A stretch of DNA of 64,000 nt from Bacteroidia bacterium. Lineage in GTDB: Bacteria; Bacteroidota; Bacteroidia; J057; JADKCL01. Position 1 is the stretch's first letter. Each line of letters starts with the position of its first letter. This document shows, piece by piece, positions 16,357-24,705 of this stretch. The notes under the pieces are model-generated. The model was not told the origin of the DNA. It searched no databases and saw only the letters and a list, made by a program, of their open reading frames with translations. The DNA lies in NCBI GenBank assembly GCA_020635905.1, contig JACJYV010000002.1, forward strand, positions 1,178,001-1,242,000, written 5' to 3'. The translations under genes and the position numbers were made by a program.

Positions 16357-17160
16357 TCAGGTAGATTTCTCCGAATCAGCCCTTCTGCGGGCATTGATTT
16401 CCATCAGAAGTGCATTGACCCGTGAAGCCAGGGTCCAGTTTTCCTCCCAATGCGCAGGATTGAAAAATCCACCTAATTCACCTGCCATTTTTTGCAGCAA
16501 GGGCAGGGCAAATCCTGACAGGGTGCGGTCATCGGCCAGACCAACCATGGTTTTACACAGGGCCTCCCGCTCATTTTCAGGCAATTTGCGAATCATCTCA
16601 ATGATAGGCTCGGGTTGGGTGGAGGCAAATGGAACCAGGGCCGAGGCCAGGGCCTGCACCCCCATTTGGCCCGCTGAATATCGTTCCCACAAAGCGGCCA
16701 GCTTTTCTTCGGGAGAAAGGTCCGGATCTGAAGGATCGGCCTGTAAGAGATTCTGTGGAGGATTTTCCTTTTCGGGATAGGTAATCAGGGGATGAGATTT
16801 TTCCAAATCAGGGGAAGCTGATTCCTGTTCAGCCGCCGGGAGCGGATTCTCAGGATCGAAATGGACTCTTTCCTGATTCGGTTTTTTCTGGGTATGGGGT
16901 AATGGCTTTTCTGAATTTTCGGGCAGCATGTTGCCAAATGGCGTACTGCGACCAGAATTTTCAGGGCCTGATTTTTCCTTTTTGGGCTCTTCCCGTTCTT
17001 CCTCCACCGGGGAAAAGAAACCCGGACCACCCGATTTTTCTTCCTTTTTGGGATTTTTTTCGGGCATTCCCTCATTCGCCACCTGAAACGGTAGAACGGA
17101 TTGCATTTCTTCCTTTTTCAGTTCCAGGGGATTTTCCTTGCTGCCTTTTTCGGGTTCCAT
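16357..17160 (-). CDS. Pro/Glu/Lys-rich signal-less protein
   Basis: Protein of 267 aa, last gene of a four-gene leftward operon. The first 150 residues are low complexity (Pro, Glu, Lys, Asn), including SVLPFQVANE at 21-30, which echoes the PPPFQLQ element of the aspzincin product. The C-terminal 115 residues are predicted helical (SPEEKLAALWERYSAG, then IIEMIRKLPENEREALC). There is no signal peptide. I chose the ATG at 17160, just after the TGA of the previous gene, over a TTG two codons earlier. The function is unknown; an adaptor or cargo role is a guess from context. Confidence 0.6.
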   Translation of the reverse strand: MEPEKGSKENPLELKKEEMQSVLPFQVANEGMPEKNPKKEEKSGGPGFFSPVEEEREEPKKEKSGPENSGRSTPFGNMLPENSEKPLPHTQKKPNQERVHFDPENPLPAAEQESASPDLEKSHPLITYPEKENPPQNLLQADPSDPDLSPEEKLAALWERYSAGQMGVQALASALVPFASTQPEPIIEMIRKLPENEREALCKTMVGLADDRTLSGFALPLLQKMAGELGGFFNPAHWEENWTLASRVNALLMEINARRRADSEKST

Positions 17161-17162
17161 GG

Positions 17163-17669
17163 TCAATCCTCCGGATTTTGGTATTTATGAAGCTCCGCCT
17201 CGTCGGGCAGGGGAACGCCCTGCTGCATCCAGGGGCGCAGGGTTTCAACCAACGCAGGATCGATTTTGCGCAGCAAAGGCATGAGCGCCAGAAAGGTGGC
17301 GATATTCTCCGGGCTGTGCCAGACGCCGGCAAAGGCGTCGCAACTCAGGGGCCAGGCGCAGCCTTCGAGGTTGGCCTCGCGAAAATCAGCTCCTTTGAGA
17401 TTGCATTCCGAAAAAATGGTGTGCACCAGTTGGGCCTGCCTGAACGAGGTAAATTCCAGTTCTGCCTTGCGAAAAATGGCCCGGGTAAGGTTGGCACCCG
17501 TAAAATCTGCTTTGGAAAGGTCAGCGTAGCTGAAGTCGGCCTCGGTGAGAATGGCCCGGGTGAAATTGAATTTCCGCAAATCACAATCGCGGAAATCAGC
17601 CTGGTGAATGATTACTCCCTGCAGGTTGGGTGCGTATGTTTCCCACTCCCGGGGTCCCAGAATCTTCAT
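17163..17669 (-). CDS. Pentapeptide-repeat protein
   Basis: Protein of 168 aa. Residues about 20-110 form continuous A(D/N)LxX-type pentapeptides (EADFSYADLSKADFTGANL, KGADFREANLEG), which fold into a right-handed quadrilateral beta-helix. A helical tail follows (ENIATFLALMPLLRKIDP). There is no signal peptide. Its ATG shares the A of the preceding gene's TGA (TGATG), so translation is coupled to the lipoprotein. Some family members act as molecular mimics or effectors; here the specific role is unknown. Confidence 0.8.
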   Translation of the reverse strand: MKILGPREWETYAPNLQGVIIHQADFRDCDLRKFNFTRAILTEADFSYADLSKADFTGANLTRAIFRKAELEFTSFRQAQLVHTIFSECNLKGADFREANLEGCAWPLSCDAFAGVWHSPENIATFLALMPLLRKIDPALVETLRPWMQQGVPLPDEAELHKYQNPED

Positions 17670-18175
17670 CAGTTTTCGACCGTGAATGTCATTTCAAAAT
17701 GACCTTCTTTCTCCGTGCCTTCCATCTGAAGTTCATTTTTCAAACTGAGATCCACCTTGCCTTTGACTTTGCCGTTTTGCTTTTCCAGGGTGAGATTCCC
17801 CTTCGGGGCAAAATCGAGAAAGGTGATCATGTGAAAACCCGCCTTGTAGCATGCTTTGCTTTCGGGAATGGGCAGTTGGAAGGTATGAGACCCGTCAGGA
17901 ACCGCGTTCAGGTCGATCAGAAATTCTTCGGCGAAGCGATTGTCTGACCGGAAAAAAGACTTTCTGTTTTGCTGGGTAATGACCAGCACAAAGTGATCCC
18001 CTTCCACAATCCTGCATTTCTCGGGCTGATCTGGAACAAATTCGAGTTGCTTATTGCTCAGTAATCTGGCGCTGTTGCGTTGCATTTGATTTCCGTTTAT
18101 ACATCCTGCAAAACCTCCCCAAAATACGATACCTGCGATCAGGATCAAAAATATTGGGTTTCTGCTTTTGACCAT
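17669..18175 (-). CDS. Small lipoprotein, possible immunity protein
   Basis: Lipoprotein of 168 aa with lipobox GFAGC (Cys25). The mature part is a probable beta-sandwich (HFVLVITQQNRKSFF, HTFQLPIPESKACYK, VKGKVDLSLKNELQ). No family recognised. It starts 6 bp after the aspzincin gene and overlaps the pentapeptide gene by one base, so it is tightly co-expressed with a putative protease effector. A periplasmic anchored partner next to a signal-less peptidase is the layout of effector and immunity pairs; this is inference from position only. Confidence 0.6.
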   Translation of the reverse strand: MVKSRNPIFLILIAGIVFWGGFAGCINGNQMQRNSARLLSNKQLEFVPDQPEKCRIVEGDHFVLVITQQNRKSFFRSDNRFAEEFLIDLNAVPDGSHTFQLPIPESKACYKAGFHMITFLDFAPKGNLTLEKQNGKVKGKVDLSLKNELQMEGTEKEGHFEMTFTVEN

Positions 18176-18181
18176 GGAGAT

Positions 18182-18901
18182 TTATCTGGCCGACCTTCCA
18201 TTGGCTTCCATGGCAAAGGAAGCGTAGCTGTCTGCGTTATTCATGGCGTCTTTGCGGGAAAGGGTGGCATACTCGCTCTGCCATACGTAGGCCTTGTCGG
18301 CTACGCCCGTGAAGCGGTGAGCCACCTCGTGGATGATGGTCCCAATCTGGGTTTCCTCAGATGAATTTTGGTAAAGCGGGAATACGATATGAATCTTGCC
18401 CACATGCCAGAAAAGGAATTTATAAACGTACCCGAGGGTATTGCCGGCCTCATTTTCCACTTCAAAATTGATTCCCGTGTCGAGGTGCGATTTGATGGTG
18501 CGCATCTTTTTGAGAATTTCTTTGACATGGTCCCCGTCTGTGGTGTGAAAATGCCGTTGCAGCAGGGCTTTGGTGCCAGCATCCATCTTTTTGGGGTCCG
18601 CGGCGGCGGTTGCAAGCTTATTGATGGCAACAGACATGATGGGCCTGGCTTTGTCGAATGCCTTCTGAATGATGGCTTCCTGCGCTGGCGTCGCGTCAGC
18701 GTAAGAATTTTTGGGCGTGGGATCCTTTTTCTGGACCGTTTCCTCAGACTCATCCTCCTTGCGTTGCACGGGATCGGTCTGAAGCTGAAAGGGAGGCGGC
18801 GCCAGGGTTTTGCCCATGGTCTGGGTCTGATTGCCTGCGAATCCGTTTTCCTTGTTCTCTTTTTCCTGTACGGGATTTTCCCGTTTGGCCTGGGTACTCA
18901 T
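18182..18901 (-). CDS. Aspzincin (M35-like) lysine-specific metalloendopeptidase, signal-less
   Basis: Protein of 239 aa. Residues 180-239 carry the aspzincin active site: GTIIHEVAH (His191, Glu192, His195), then GVADKAY with Asp202 as probable third zinc ligand, and the NADSYASF motif (222-229) typical of peptidyl-Lys metallopeptidases. Family enzymes cleave peptide bonds next to Lys and are normally secreted, yet there is no signal peptide. The first 65 residues are a Gln/Glu/Lys-rich leader with APPPFQLQTDPVQRKE (35-50), a motif I recall from proteins encoded near extracellular contractile injection systems in Bacteroidota. It is the first gene of the operon, followed by a lipoprotein, a pentapeptide protein and a Pro-rich protein. 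Confidence 0.78.
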   Translation of the reverse strand: MSTQAKRENPVQEKENKENGFAGNQTQTMGKTLAPPPFQLQTDPVQRKEDESEETVQKKDPTPKNSYADATPAQEAIIQKAFDKARPIMSVAINKLATAAADPKKMDAGTKALLQRHFHTTDGDHVKEILKKMRTIKSHLDTGINFEVENEAGNTLGYVYKFLFWHVGKIHIVFPLYQNSSEETQIGTIIHEVAHRFTGVADKAYVWQSEYATLSRKDAMNNADSYASFAMEANGRSAR

Positions 18902-19083
18902 CTGAATTGAATTTTTTGAAATGGGTGGCTATAAATTTAGGAAAAATTGACAGATTATTCAACCCGAAAGCCCATCCCTGAGACAATTGCCAATTTCTGC
19001 CTGCTCCGCGGATGAAGTGACTCTCCCAGCCTTTCTGAGGGGCCTCATTTTCGCTTAAATCTGCATTTTACCCCTGTTTTGCG

Positions 19084-19091
19084 TACCTTTG
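19084..19091 (+). promoter_or_regulatory. Candidate Bacteroidota -7 promoter box
   Basis: TACCTTTG fits TAnnTTTG and lies 7 bp before the ATG of the GNAT-nitrilase gene, giving a very short leader. It is in the gap between divergent genes (18901 leftward, 19099 rightward). Confidence 0.4.
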
Positions 19092-19098
19092 CCTGTAT

Positions 19099-20622
19099 AT
19101 GATGAACGAAATTGAAAATATTGAACTGACTTATTTGAGTCTCACCGACTATACTGAGCTGAAGGAGGCGATGATAGAATCCTACACCAATATGCCCGAT
19201 TCATATTGGAAGGAACACCACATTGAAGCGCTGATCAGCCGTTTTCCAGAGGGGCAGGTGGTGATCAAGGTCAATAACCACATTGCAGGCTGTGCGCTTT
19301 CCATCATCGTGGATTATGCAAAGTTTGGAGACGGACATACCTACAAGGAAATCACGGGAAATTATACCTTCAAGACCCATACCAAAGACGGGGATGTTTT
19401 ATACGGCATTGATATTTTCATCAAGCCCGAATTTCGGGGTCTGAGACTGGGTCGCCGCCTGTATGATTACCGCAAGGAACTGTGCGAACGGCTCAATCTG
19501 CGGGGAGTTGCCTTTGGCGGCAGGATTCCCAGTTACCACAAATACGCGGATGAGATTTCACCCCGGGAGTACATTGAACGGGTCAGGAGAAAGGAAATTC
19601 ACGACCCAGTGCTCAATTTTCAGATTTCCAACGACTTTCACCCCACCCGCATCATGACCAATTATCTGGAGGGCGACAAGGCCTCCCGGGATTATGCCGT
19701 GCTGCTGGAATGGGACAATATCTACTATGAAAAGCAAACCCAGAAAGCCAGTGTAATCAAAAAAGTGGTTCGTTTGGGACTGATTCAATGGCAAATGCGG
19801 TCTTACCGTACCCTGGAGGATCTGATTCAGCAGGTGGAGTTTTTTGTGGATGCCGTTTCGGGTTACCGCTCAGATTTTGCGCTTTTTCCCGAGTTTTTCA
19901 ATGCGCCCCTCATGGCGGAAAATAATCACCTTTCTGAGCCTGAAGCGATCCGCGAACTGGCCCGCCATACAGGTGCCCTGGTGAAGAAATTTTCCGAGCT
20001 GGCTATTTCCTACAACATCAATATCATCACGGGCAGCATGCCCGAGATTCGCAATGATCTACTTTATAATGTAGGATACCTCTGCAAACGCGACGGCACG
20101 GTGGAAGGCTACGAAAAAATACACGTCACCCCCGACGAGGCCCGCGTCTGGGGCATGCAGGTAGGCAAAAAACTGAAAGTTTTTGATACAGATTGCGGCA
20201 AGATCGGCATTCTGATTTGTTACGATGTGGAATTTCCTGAACTCAGCCGCCTCCTGGCCGACGATGGAATGGATATTCTCTTTGTGCCCTTCCTCACAGA
20301 TACCCAAAACGGATATTCGCGGGTGCGGCATTGCGCCCAGGCCCGCGCCATTGAAAATGAGTGCTATGTGGCCATTGCAGGCAGCGTGGGCAACCTGCCC
20401 AAAGTGCACAACATGGACATCCAGTTTGCCCAATCCATGGTCTTTACGCCCTGCGATTTCGCCTTCCCCACCAATGGCATCAAGGCCGAGGCCACACCCA
20501 ACACAGAAATGATCCTCATCGCAGATGTGGATCTGGATCTGCTGAGAGAACTGAACCAGTTTGGCAGCGTACGCAACCTCAAGGACCGCAGAAAGGATAT
20601 TTATGATCTGAGGAAGGTGTAG
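19099..20622 (+). CDS. Bifunctional GNAT acetyltransferase / carbon-nitrogen hydrolase
   Basis: Fusion protein of 507 aa, cytosolic. Residues about 8-210 are a GNAT N-acyltransferase with the acetyl-CoA loop FRGLRLGRRLYDYR (112-125). Residues about 222-500 are a nitrilase-superfamily amidase with the full catalytic triad: Glu265 in FPEF, Lys340 in YEKIH and Cys374 in LICYDVEFPE. This two-domain architecture is known and widespread in bacteria, but its reaction is not settled. It probably heads an operon: the P-type ATPase starts 30 bp downstream and a secreted protein follows. A TAnnTTTG box precedes it. Confidence 0.93.
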   Translation: MMNEIENIELTYLSLTDYTELKEAMIESYTNMPDSYWKEHHIEALISRFPEGQVVIKVNNHIAGCALSIIVDYAKFGDGHTYKEITGNYTFKTHTKDGDVLYGIDIFIKPEFRGLRLGRRLYDYRKELCERLNLRGVAFGGRIPSYHKYADEISPREYIERVRRKEIHDPVLNFQISNDFHPTRIMTNYLEGDKASRDYAVLLEWDNIYYEKQTQKASVIKKVVRLGLIQWQMRSYRTLEDLIQQVEFFVDAVSGYRSDFALFPEFFNAPLMAENNHLSEPEAIRELARHTGALVKKFSELAISYNINIITGSMPEIRNDLLYNVGYLCKRDGTVEGYEKIHVTPDEARVWGMQVGKKLKVFDTDCGKIGILICYDVEFPELSRLLADDGMDILFVPFLTDTQNGYSRVRHCAQARAIENECYVAIAGSVGNLPKVHNMDIQFAQSMVFTPCDFAFPTNGIKAEATPNTEMILIADVDLDLLRELNQFGSVRNLKDRRKDIYDLRKV

Positions 20623-20652
20623 GGGGATCACCCCGGATCTTCTCTACCGCCC

Positions 20653-23172
20653 ATGCCGCTCACTCACCTCAATATCCAGGGACTGTCCGCCACTCAAGTG
20701 GCGGAAGCAAGGGCAAAATATGGCGCAAACCGCCTCGAATTCAAAAAGGAGAACCCCGTCTGGGAAGCAATCAAAGACCTGGCCAAAGAGCCCATGGTGC
20801 TGTTGCTGCTGGTCGCTTCACTCCTCTATTTCGTCAATGGTGACTGGGGCGACGGCATTTTTCTGGCCACGGCCATTGTGTTGGTGGCCGCTATTTCACT
20901 TTACCAGGACAAGCGCAGCCGCAATGCCCTGGAAAAACTGAAAAGTTTTTCCCAACCCGCCTGCAAGGTGATCAGGGACGGAGCCGTGGTGGAAATCGGG
21001 ACGGAGGAGCTGGTCATGGGGGATTGTCTGATGGTGGAGGAAGGCACCATCATCGCTGCCGACGGGGAGATTCTGCATTCCAACGATTTTTCAGTCAATG
21101 AGTCCATCCTGACGGGCGAGTCACTTTCCGTTTTCAAGGATTCCACTGCGGAAAACCGTCAGGTTTTCCGGGGCACCACCGTGGCCAGCGGTCTGGCCCT
21201 GGTGCAGGTGACTGCCATTGGCAATGAAACCCGCTGGGGTGAGATCGGCCTGAGCCTGCAGAAAGTGGAGGAAGAGAAAACCCCTCTGGAAAAGCAAATC
21301 AACAACTTTGTAAAGAAAATGGTCTTTGCAGGCGGGGTGGTTTTTCTGATTGTCTGGGGAATCAATTTTTTCGAAAGCCGCGATTTTCTGGATAGCCTGC
21401 TGAAGGCCCTGACTCTGGCCATGAGCATCCTGCCTGAAGAAATTCCCGTGGCCTTCACCACTTTCATGGCCCTCGGCGCCTGGCGCCTCATGAAAATGGG
21501 GATCGTGGTCAAGCAAATGAAAACCGTGGAGACCCTGGGCAGCGCCACCGTGATCTGTACGGATAAGACCGGGACTATCACCGAAAACAGAATGAACCTG
21601 GCCAGGTTGTTTGTTCCCGCAGAAGGGCGAATTATCGCCCCGGATCAGCCTTTGAGGGAGGCCGAAAAGGAACTGATCTCCTTCGCCATGTGGGCCAGCG
21701 AACCCATTCCCTTCGATCCCATGGAGGTGGCCTTGCATGAAGCCTACACCCAACTGATCGGCGGCGAGGACCGGCTGCATTTTCAAATGCAGCACGAATA
21801 TCCCCTGGGCGGCAGGCCGCCCATGATGACCCATGTATTCGCCAATGCCGAAGGCAGGCGAATTATCGCAGCCAAAGGGGCGCCCGAGGCCCTGATCCGG
21901 GTTTCCAATCTGGGCGAAGCCCGGGTCAAGGAGGTGGAAGCAGCGATCGAAACTCTTACAAAAGATGGCTATCGGGTGCTGGGAGTGGGGGAATCACTTT
22001 TTGAAGGGGAAGATTTTCCGGGTGAGCAACAGGAACTCAAATTCGGGTTCAAAGGCATCATCGCCTTTTACGATCCCCCCAAAGCCAACATCAGCGAGGT
22101 ATTCAGCCAGTTTTACCAGGCAGGCATCGAGGTCAAGATTGTGACCGGCGACAATGCCAATACCACCCGGGCCATCGCCCGGGAGATTGATTTTCAGGGC
22201 TTTGAAAAAGCCCTGAATGGCGACGAGCTCATGGAAATGAGCGAGGCCGAACTGGAGGCCAGGGTGGCCGACACCCGGATTTTCACCCGAATGTTTCCGG
22301 AAGCCAAGCTTAGGATCATCAATGCGCTGAAAGCCAATAAAGAAATAGTGGCCATGACCGGTGACGGGATCAATGACGGTCCCGCATTGAAGTCGGCACA
22401 TATTGGAATTGCCATGGGGGAAAAGGGCACCGAAATTGCCAAACAGGCCGCCTCCCTGATTCTGCTGGAAGACGACCTGTCGAAAATGGTGGATGCAGTC
22501 GCTATGGGAAGAAAGATTTACAGCAACCTGAAAAAGGCGATCCAGTACATCATTTCCATTCACCTGCCCATTATTCTGGTGATATTTCTGCCATTGGCCC
22601 TGGGCTGGATTTATCCGAATATTTTTTCCCCCATACACATCATTTTCATGGAGCTGATCATGGGACCTACCTGTTCCATCATTTATGAAAACGAACCCAT
22701 GGAAAAAGATACCATGCTCCAAAAGCCAAGGCCCTTCAGCAGCACCTTTTTCAGCGGCCGCGAACTGCTTACCAGCCTGATTCAGGGCCTGGCCATTGCG
22801 GCGGCGGCACTATTTATCTATCGCTATGGGGTGGATCAGGAATGGGCAGAAGGTCAGGTGCGGGCCATGGTATTTACGGTGCTGATCTCGGCCAATATTT
22901 TCCTTACCCTGGTCAACCGTTCCTTTTACTATTCAGTACTTACCACCCTCAGGTATAAAAACCGCCTGTTACCAATGATGATTGGCATAACTGTGGTCCT
23001 CACGGCATCGCTCATTTACATCCCGCCCCTGGCCCGCTTTTTTCAGTTTGAAACTCCCGACTTGAAACAGCTTGGCCTCAGTATCCTGGCAGGTTTTGCC
23101 GGGGTGATCTGGTTTGAAGGGGTAAAAGGATGGAAAAGGCGTTCCGCGCGGAACATTCCCGACAAGAAGTAA
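20653..23172 (+). CDS. P-type cation-transporting ATPase (P2, Ca2+-ATPase-like)
   Basis: Inner-membrane ion pump of 839 aa. It has the N-terminal cation-ATPase domain, the actuator loop TGES (154-157), the membrane motif PEEIP (261-265), the phosphorylation site DKTGT (Asp304) and the hinge TGDGIND (569-575), with hydrophobic segments before and after. The overall order and a C-terminal membrane block of about six helices place it with P2-type pumps (calcium and related). PEEIP in place of the PEGLP usual in Ca2+ pumps leaves the ion uncertain; manganese or another divalent cation is possible. It lies between the GNAT-nitrilase and the HExxH gene in one transcription unit. Confidence 0.93.
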   Translation: MPLTHLNIQGLSATQVAEARAKYGANRLEFKKENPVWEAIKDLAKEPMVLLLLVASLLYFVNGDWGDGIFLATAIVLVAAISLYQDKRSRNALEKLKSFSQPACKVIRDGAVVEIGTEELVMGDCLMVEEGTIIAADGEILHSNDFSVNESILTGESLSVFKDSTAENRQVFRGTTVASGLALVQVTAIGNETRWGEIGLSLQKVEEEKTPLEKQINNFVKKMVFAGGVVFLIVWGINFFESRDFLDSLLKALTLAMSILPEEIPVAFTTFMALGAWRLMKMGIVVKQMKTVETLGSATVICTDKTGTITENRMNLARLFVPAEGRIIAPDQPLREAEKELISFAMWASEPIPFDPMEVALHEAYTQLIGGEDRLHFQMQHEYPLGGRPPMMTHVFANAEGRRIIAAKGAPEALIRVSNLGEARVKEVEAAIETLTKDGYRVLGVGESLFEGEDFPGEQQELKFGFKGIIAFYDPPKANISEVFSQFYQAGIEVKIVTGDNANTTRAIAREIDFQGFEKALNGDELMEMSEAELEARVADTRIFTRMFPEAKLRIINALKANKEIVAMTGDGINDGPALKSAHIGIAMGEKGTEIAKQAASLILLEDDLSKMVDAVAMGRKIYSNLKKAIQYIISIHLPIILVIFLPLALGWIYPNIFSPIHIIFMELIMGPTCSIIYENEPMEKDTMLQKPRPFSSTFFSGRELLTSLIQGLAIAAAALFIYRYGVDQEWAEGQVRAMVFTVLISANIFLTLVNRSFYYSVLTTLRYKNRLLPMMIGITVVLTASLIYIPPLARFFQFETPDLKQLGLSILAGFAGVIWFEGVKGWKRRSARNIPDKK

Positions 23173-23177
23173 GTGGT

Positions 23178-24200
23178 ATGAAAAATAAAAAATTGCGGAT
23201 TCTCCTCCCGGGTATCCTGATGCTCATGCAGGGCCTGATTTTGTCAGCCCAAAGCAACAAACAGCCTTTTCGCAAAGCCCTGCTGGACCTGGCCAATGCT
23301 GAAACCACCAATGCTGCCGTCATTTTGCGGGAGGTGGGCAAATACAAATTTGAACAGTATGTGGATGTGACTGATCCCAAAAACGTCTGTGAAGACCTCA
23401 ACACAGTGGTCCATGAAAGTTGCCACGAACTGAACGATCTGGTGGCCGACCGCGACCCGTCCTGGGAGTATGACGCGGGCTACTTTATCGCAGAAGGGGT
23501 GGAAATACCCGTCAAAAAAGGCCCCGTTTACAATTCCATTGCCCTCAACGCTTTTGTTACGGACAGTTTGCAGAAGAAAATATTCAGGTACAAGACCTAT
23601 ATCGGGGAAAAGGACGGCATGTATATCAGCTCACAATCCAGCGGAATTTATGGCATGCTCGACGAGTTTGATGCCTATTATCAGGGCACGTTGGCCAGCT
23701 ACGAATTGTACGATTATTATTACAAAAACCGCTGCCATGGCTTTGAGGATGAAATGGCCTGGGCCGAATACCTGAAGGAGGTTACGTCCACCCATTATGC
23801 CTTTTACGAATTCAGAATATTCATCTCCTGGTACCTGCAGTACGCCCGGCTGAAACACCCCGAAGTGTATGAAACCTGCATGGCCAATACCCGTCTGCGC
23901 CTCGCCTTCACCCTGATCAACGATGCCTACGCCCGTCTGATCGACGATTATTACGCCCGCCTGGACCAATTGGTAAAGGATCTGAACCAGGAGGGAGAAA
24001 AGGTGGAAGTGAAAATAGGTAGCTTTGGCTCCATCATGTTTACGGTGTACAAAGCCAATGGAAGGGGTTCTTCAGGCACAGGCATCCATGAGGACGATGT
24101 CATCTTCCTCAGGAGTTTACTGGAGGCACCCGAACATCAGGTTCTGGAAGAATTCAGGCTGGAAGGCGCAACCATGGAAAATTTTCGGGATTTTTTGTGA
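23178..24200 (+). CDS. Secreted HExxH protein, putative metallopeptidase
   Basis: Protein of 340 aa with a signal peptide (KNKKLRILLPGILMLMQGLILSAQ). The ATG at 23178, 5 bp after the ATPase stop, was chosen; an upstream in-frame ATG would overlap the ATPase. The mature protein contains VVHESCHELND with His79-Glu-Ser-Cys-His83, a gluzincin-like zinc motif, and a downstream GMLDEFDAYYQG that could supply a third ligand. I do not recognise a MEROPS family. Its 3' end converges on the next gene with only 3 bp between the two stop codons. Confidence 0.65.
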   Translation: MKNKKLRILLPGILMLMQGLILSAQSNKQPFRKALLDLANAETTNAAVILREVGKYKFEQYVDVTDPKNVCEDLNTVVHESCHELNDLVADRDPSWEYDAGYFIAEGVEIPVKKGPVYNSIALNAFVTDSLQKKIFRYKTYIGEKDGMYISSQSSGIYGMLDEFDAYYQGTLASYELYDYYYKNRCHGFEDEMAWAEYLKEVTSTHYAFYEFRIFISWYLQYARLKHPEVYETCMANTRLRLAFTLINDAYARLIDDYYARLDQLVKDLNQEGEKVEVKIGSFGSIMFTVYKANGRGSSGTGIHEDDVIFLRSLLEAPEHQVLEEFRLEGATMENFRDFL

Positions 24201-24203
24201 GGA

Positions 24204-24566
24204 TTACTCCGTTTCTTCTGCCTCATCCTCAATGCCCAAGGCCTTTTTGCGTTCCTTCAGCAATCCAGCCACGTCAAGGGTCTGACCTTCCAGGTCCTTG
24301 CTCACAATCAGCAGCACCTGCTTTTTGCCTTTGTACTTAAACAGGATTTTTTGTCCCAAAGCCAGATCCACCGCGCTGTTTGACATGGGCGAAAGGTTGG
24401 GATTCATCACCCCGGGAATAATCAGGGGGATGGATTTCAGGGTTTTGTTGTGCAAAGTGAAGCTGGCGCTTTTGTCGCCGCCAGGCAGAGAGTTGTCAGC
24501 ATTTGCGATGGAAATGCTGAACAAGAGAGCAAAAGCAAGCAAGAATGAGGCGAGAATTGATTTCAT
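24204..24566 (-). CDS. Small secreted protein of unknown function
   Basis: Protein of 120 aa with a clear signal peptide (KSILASFLLAFALLFSISIANA). The mature region is a short beta-rich domain (ASFTLHNKTLKSIPLIIPG, GQKILFKYKGKKQVLLIV) with an acidic tail. No family recognised. It is a single gene, convergent with the HExxH gene. Confidence 0.65.
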   Translation of the reverse strand: MKSILASFLLAFALLFSISIANADNSLPGGDKSASFTLHNKTLKSIPLIIPGVMNPNLSPMSNSAVDLALGQKILFKYKGKKQVLLIVSKDLEGQTLDVAGLLKERKKALGIEDEAEETE

Positions 24567-24705
24567 AAGTTAAATGTTATCCTGAAATAACTGATTCCCT
24601 GCAAAGATGTTTTGAATGGCTCGAAATCAGTACGGGTGGCAGTTCCAGGTTTGGAATTACCTTTGAAAAAACGCATTTTAAGCCTCAACATTTAACCAGA
24701 AACCC

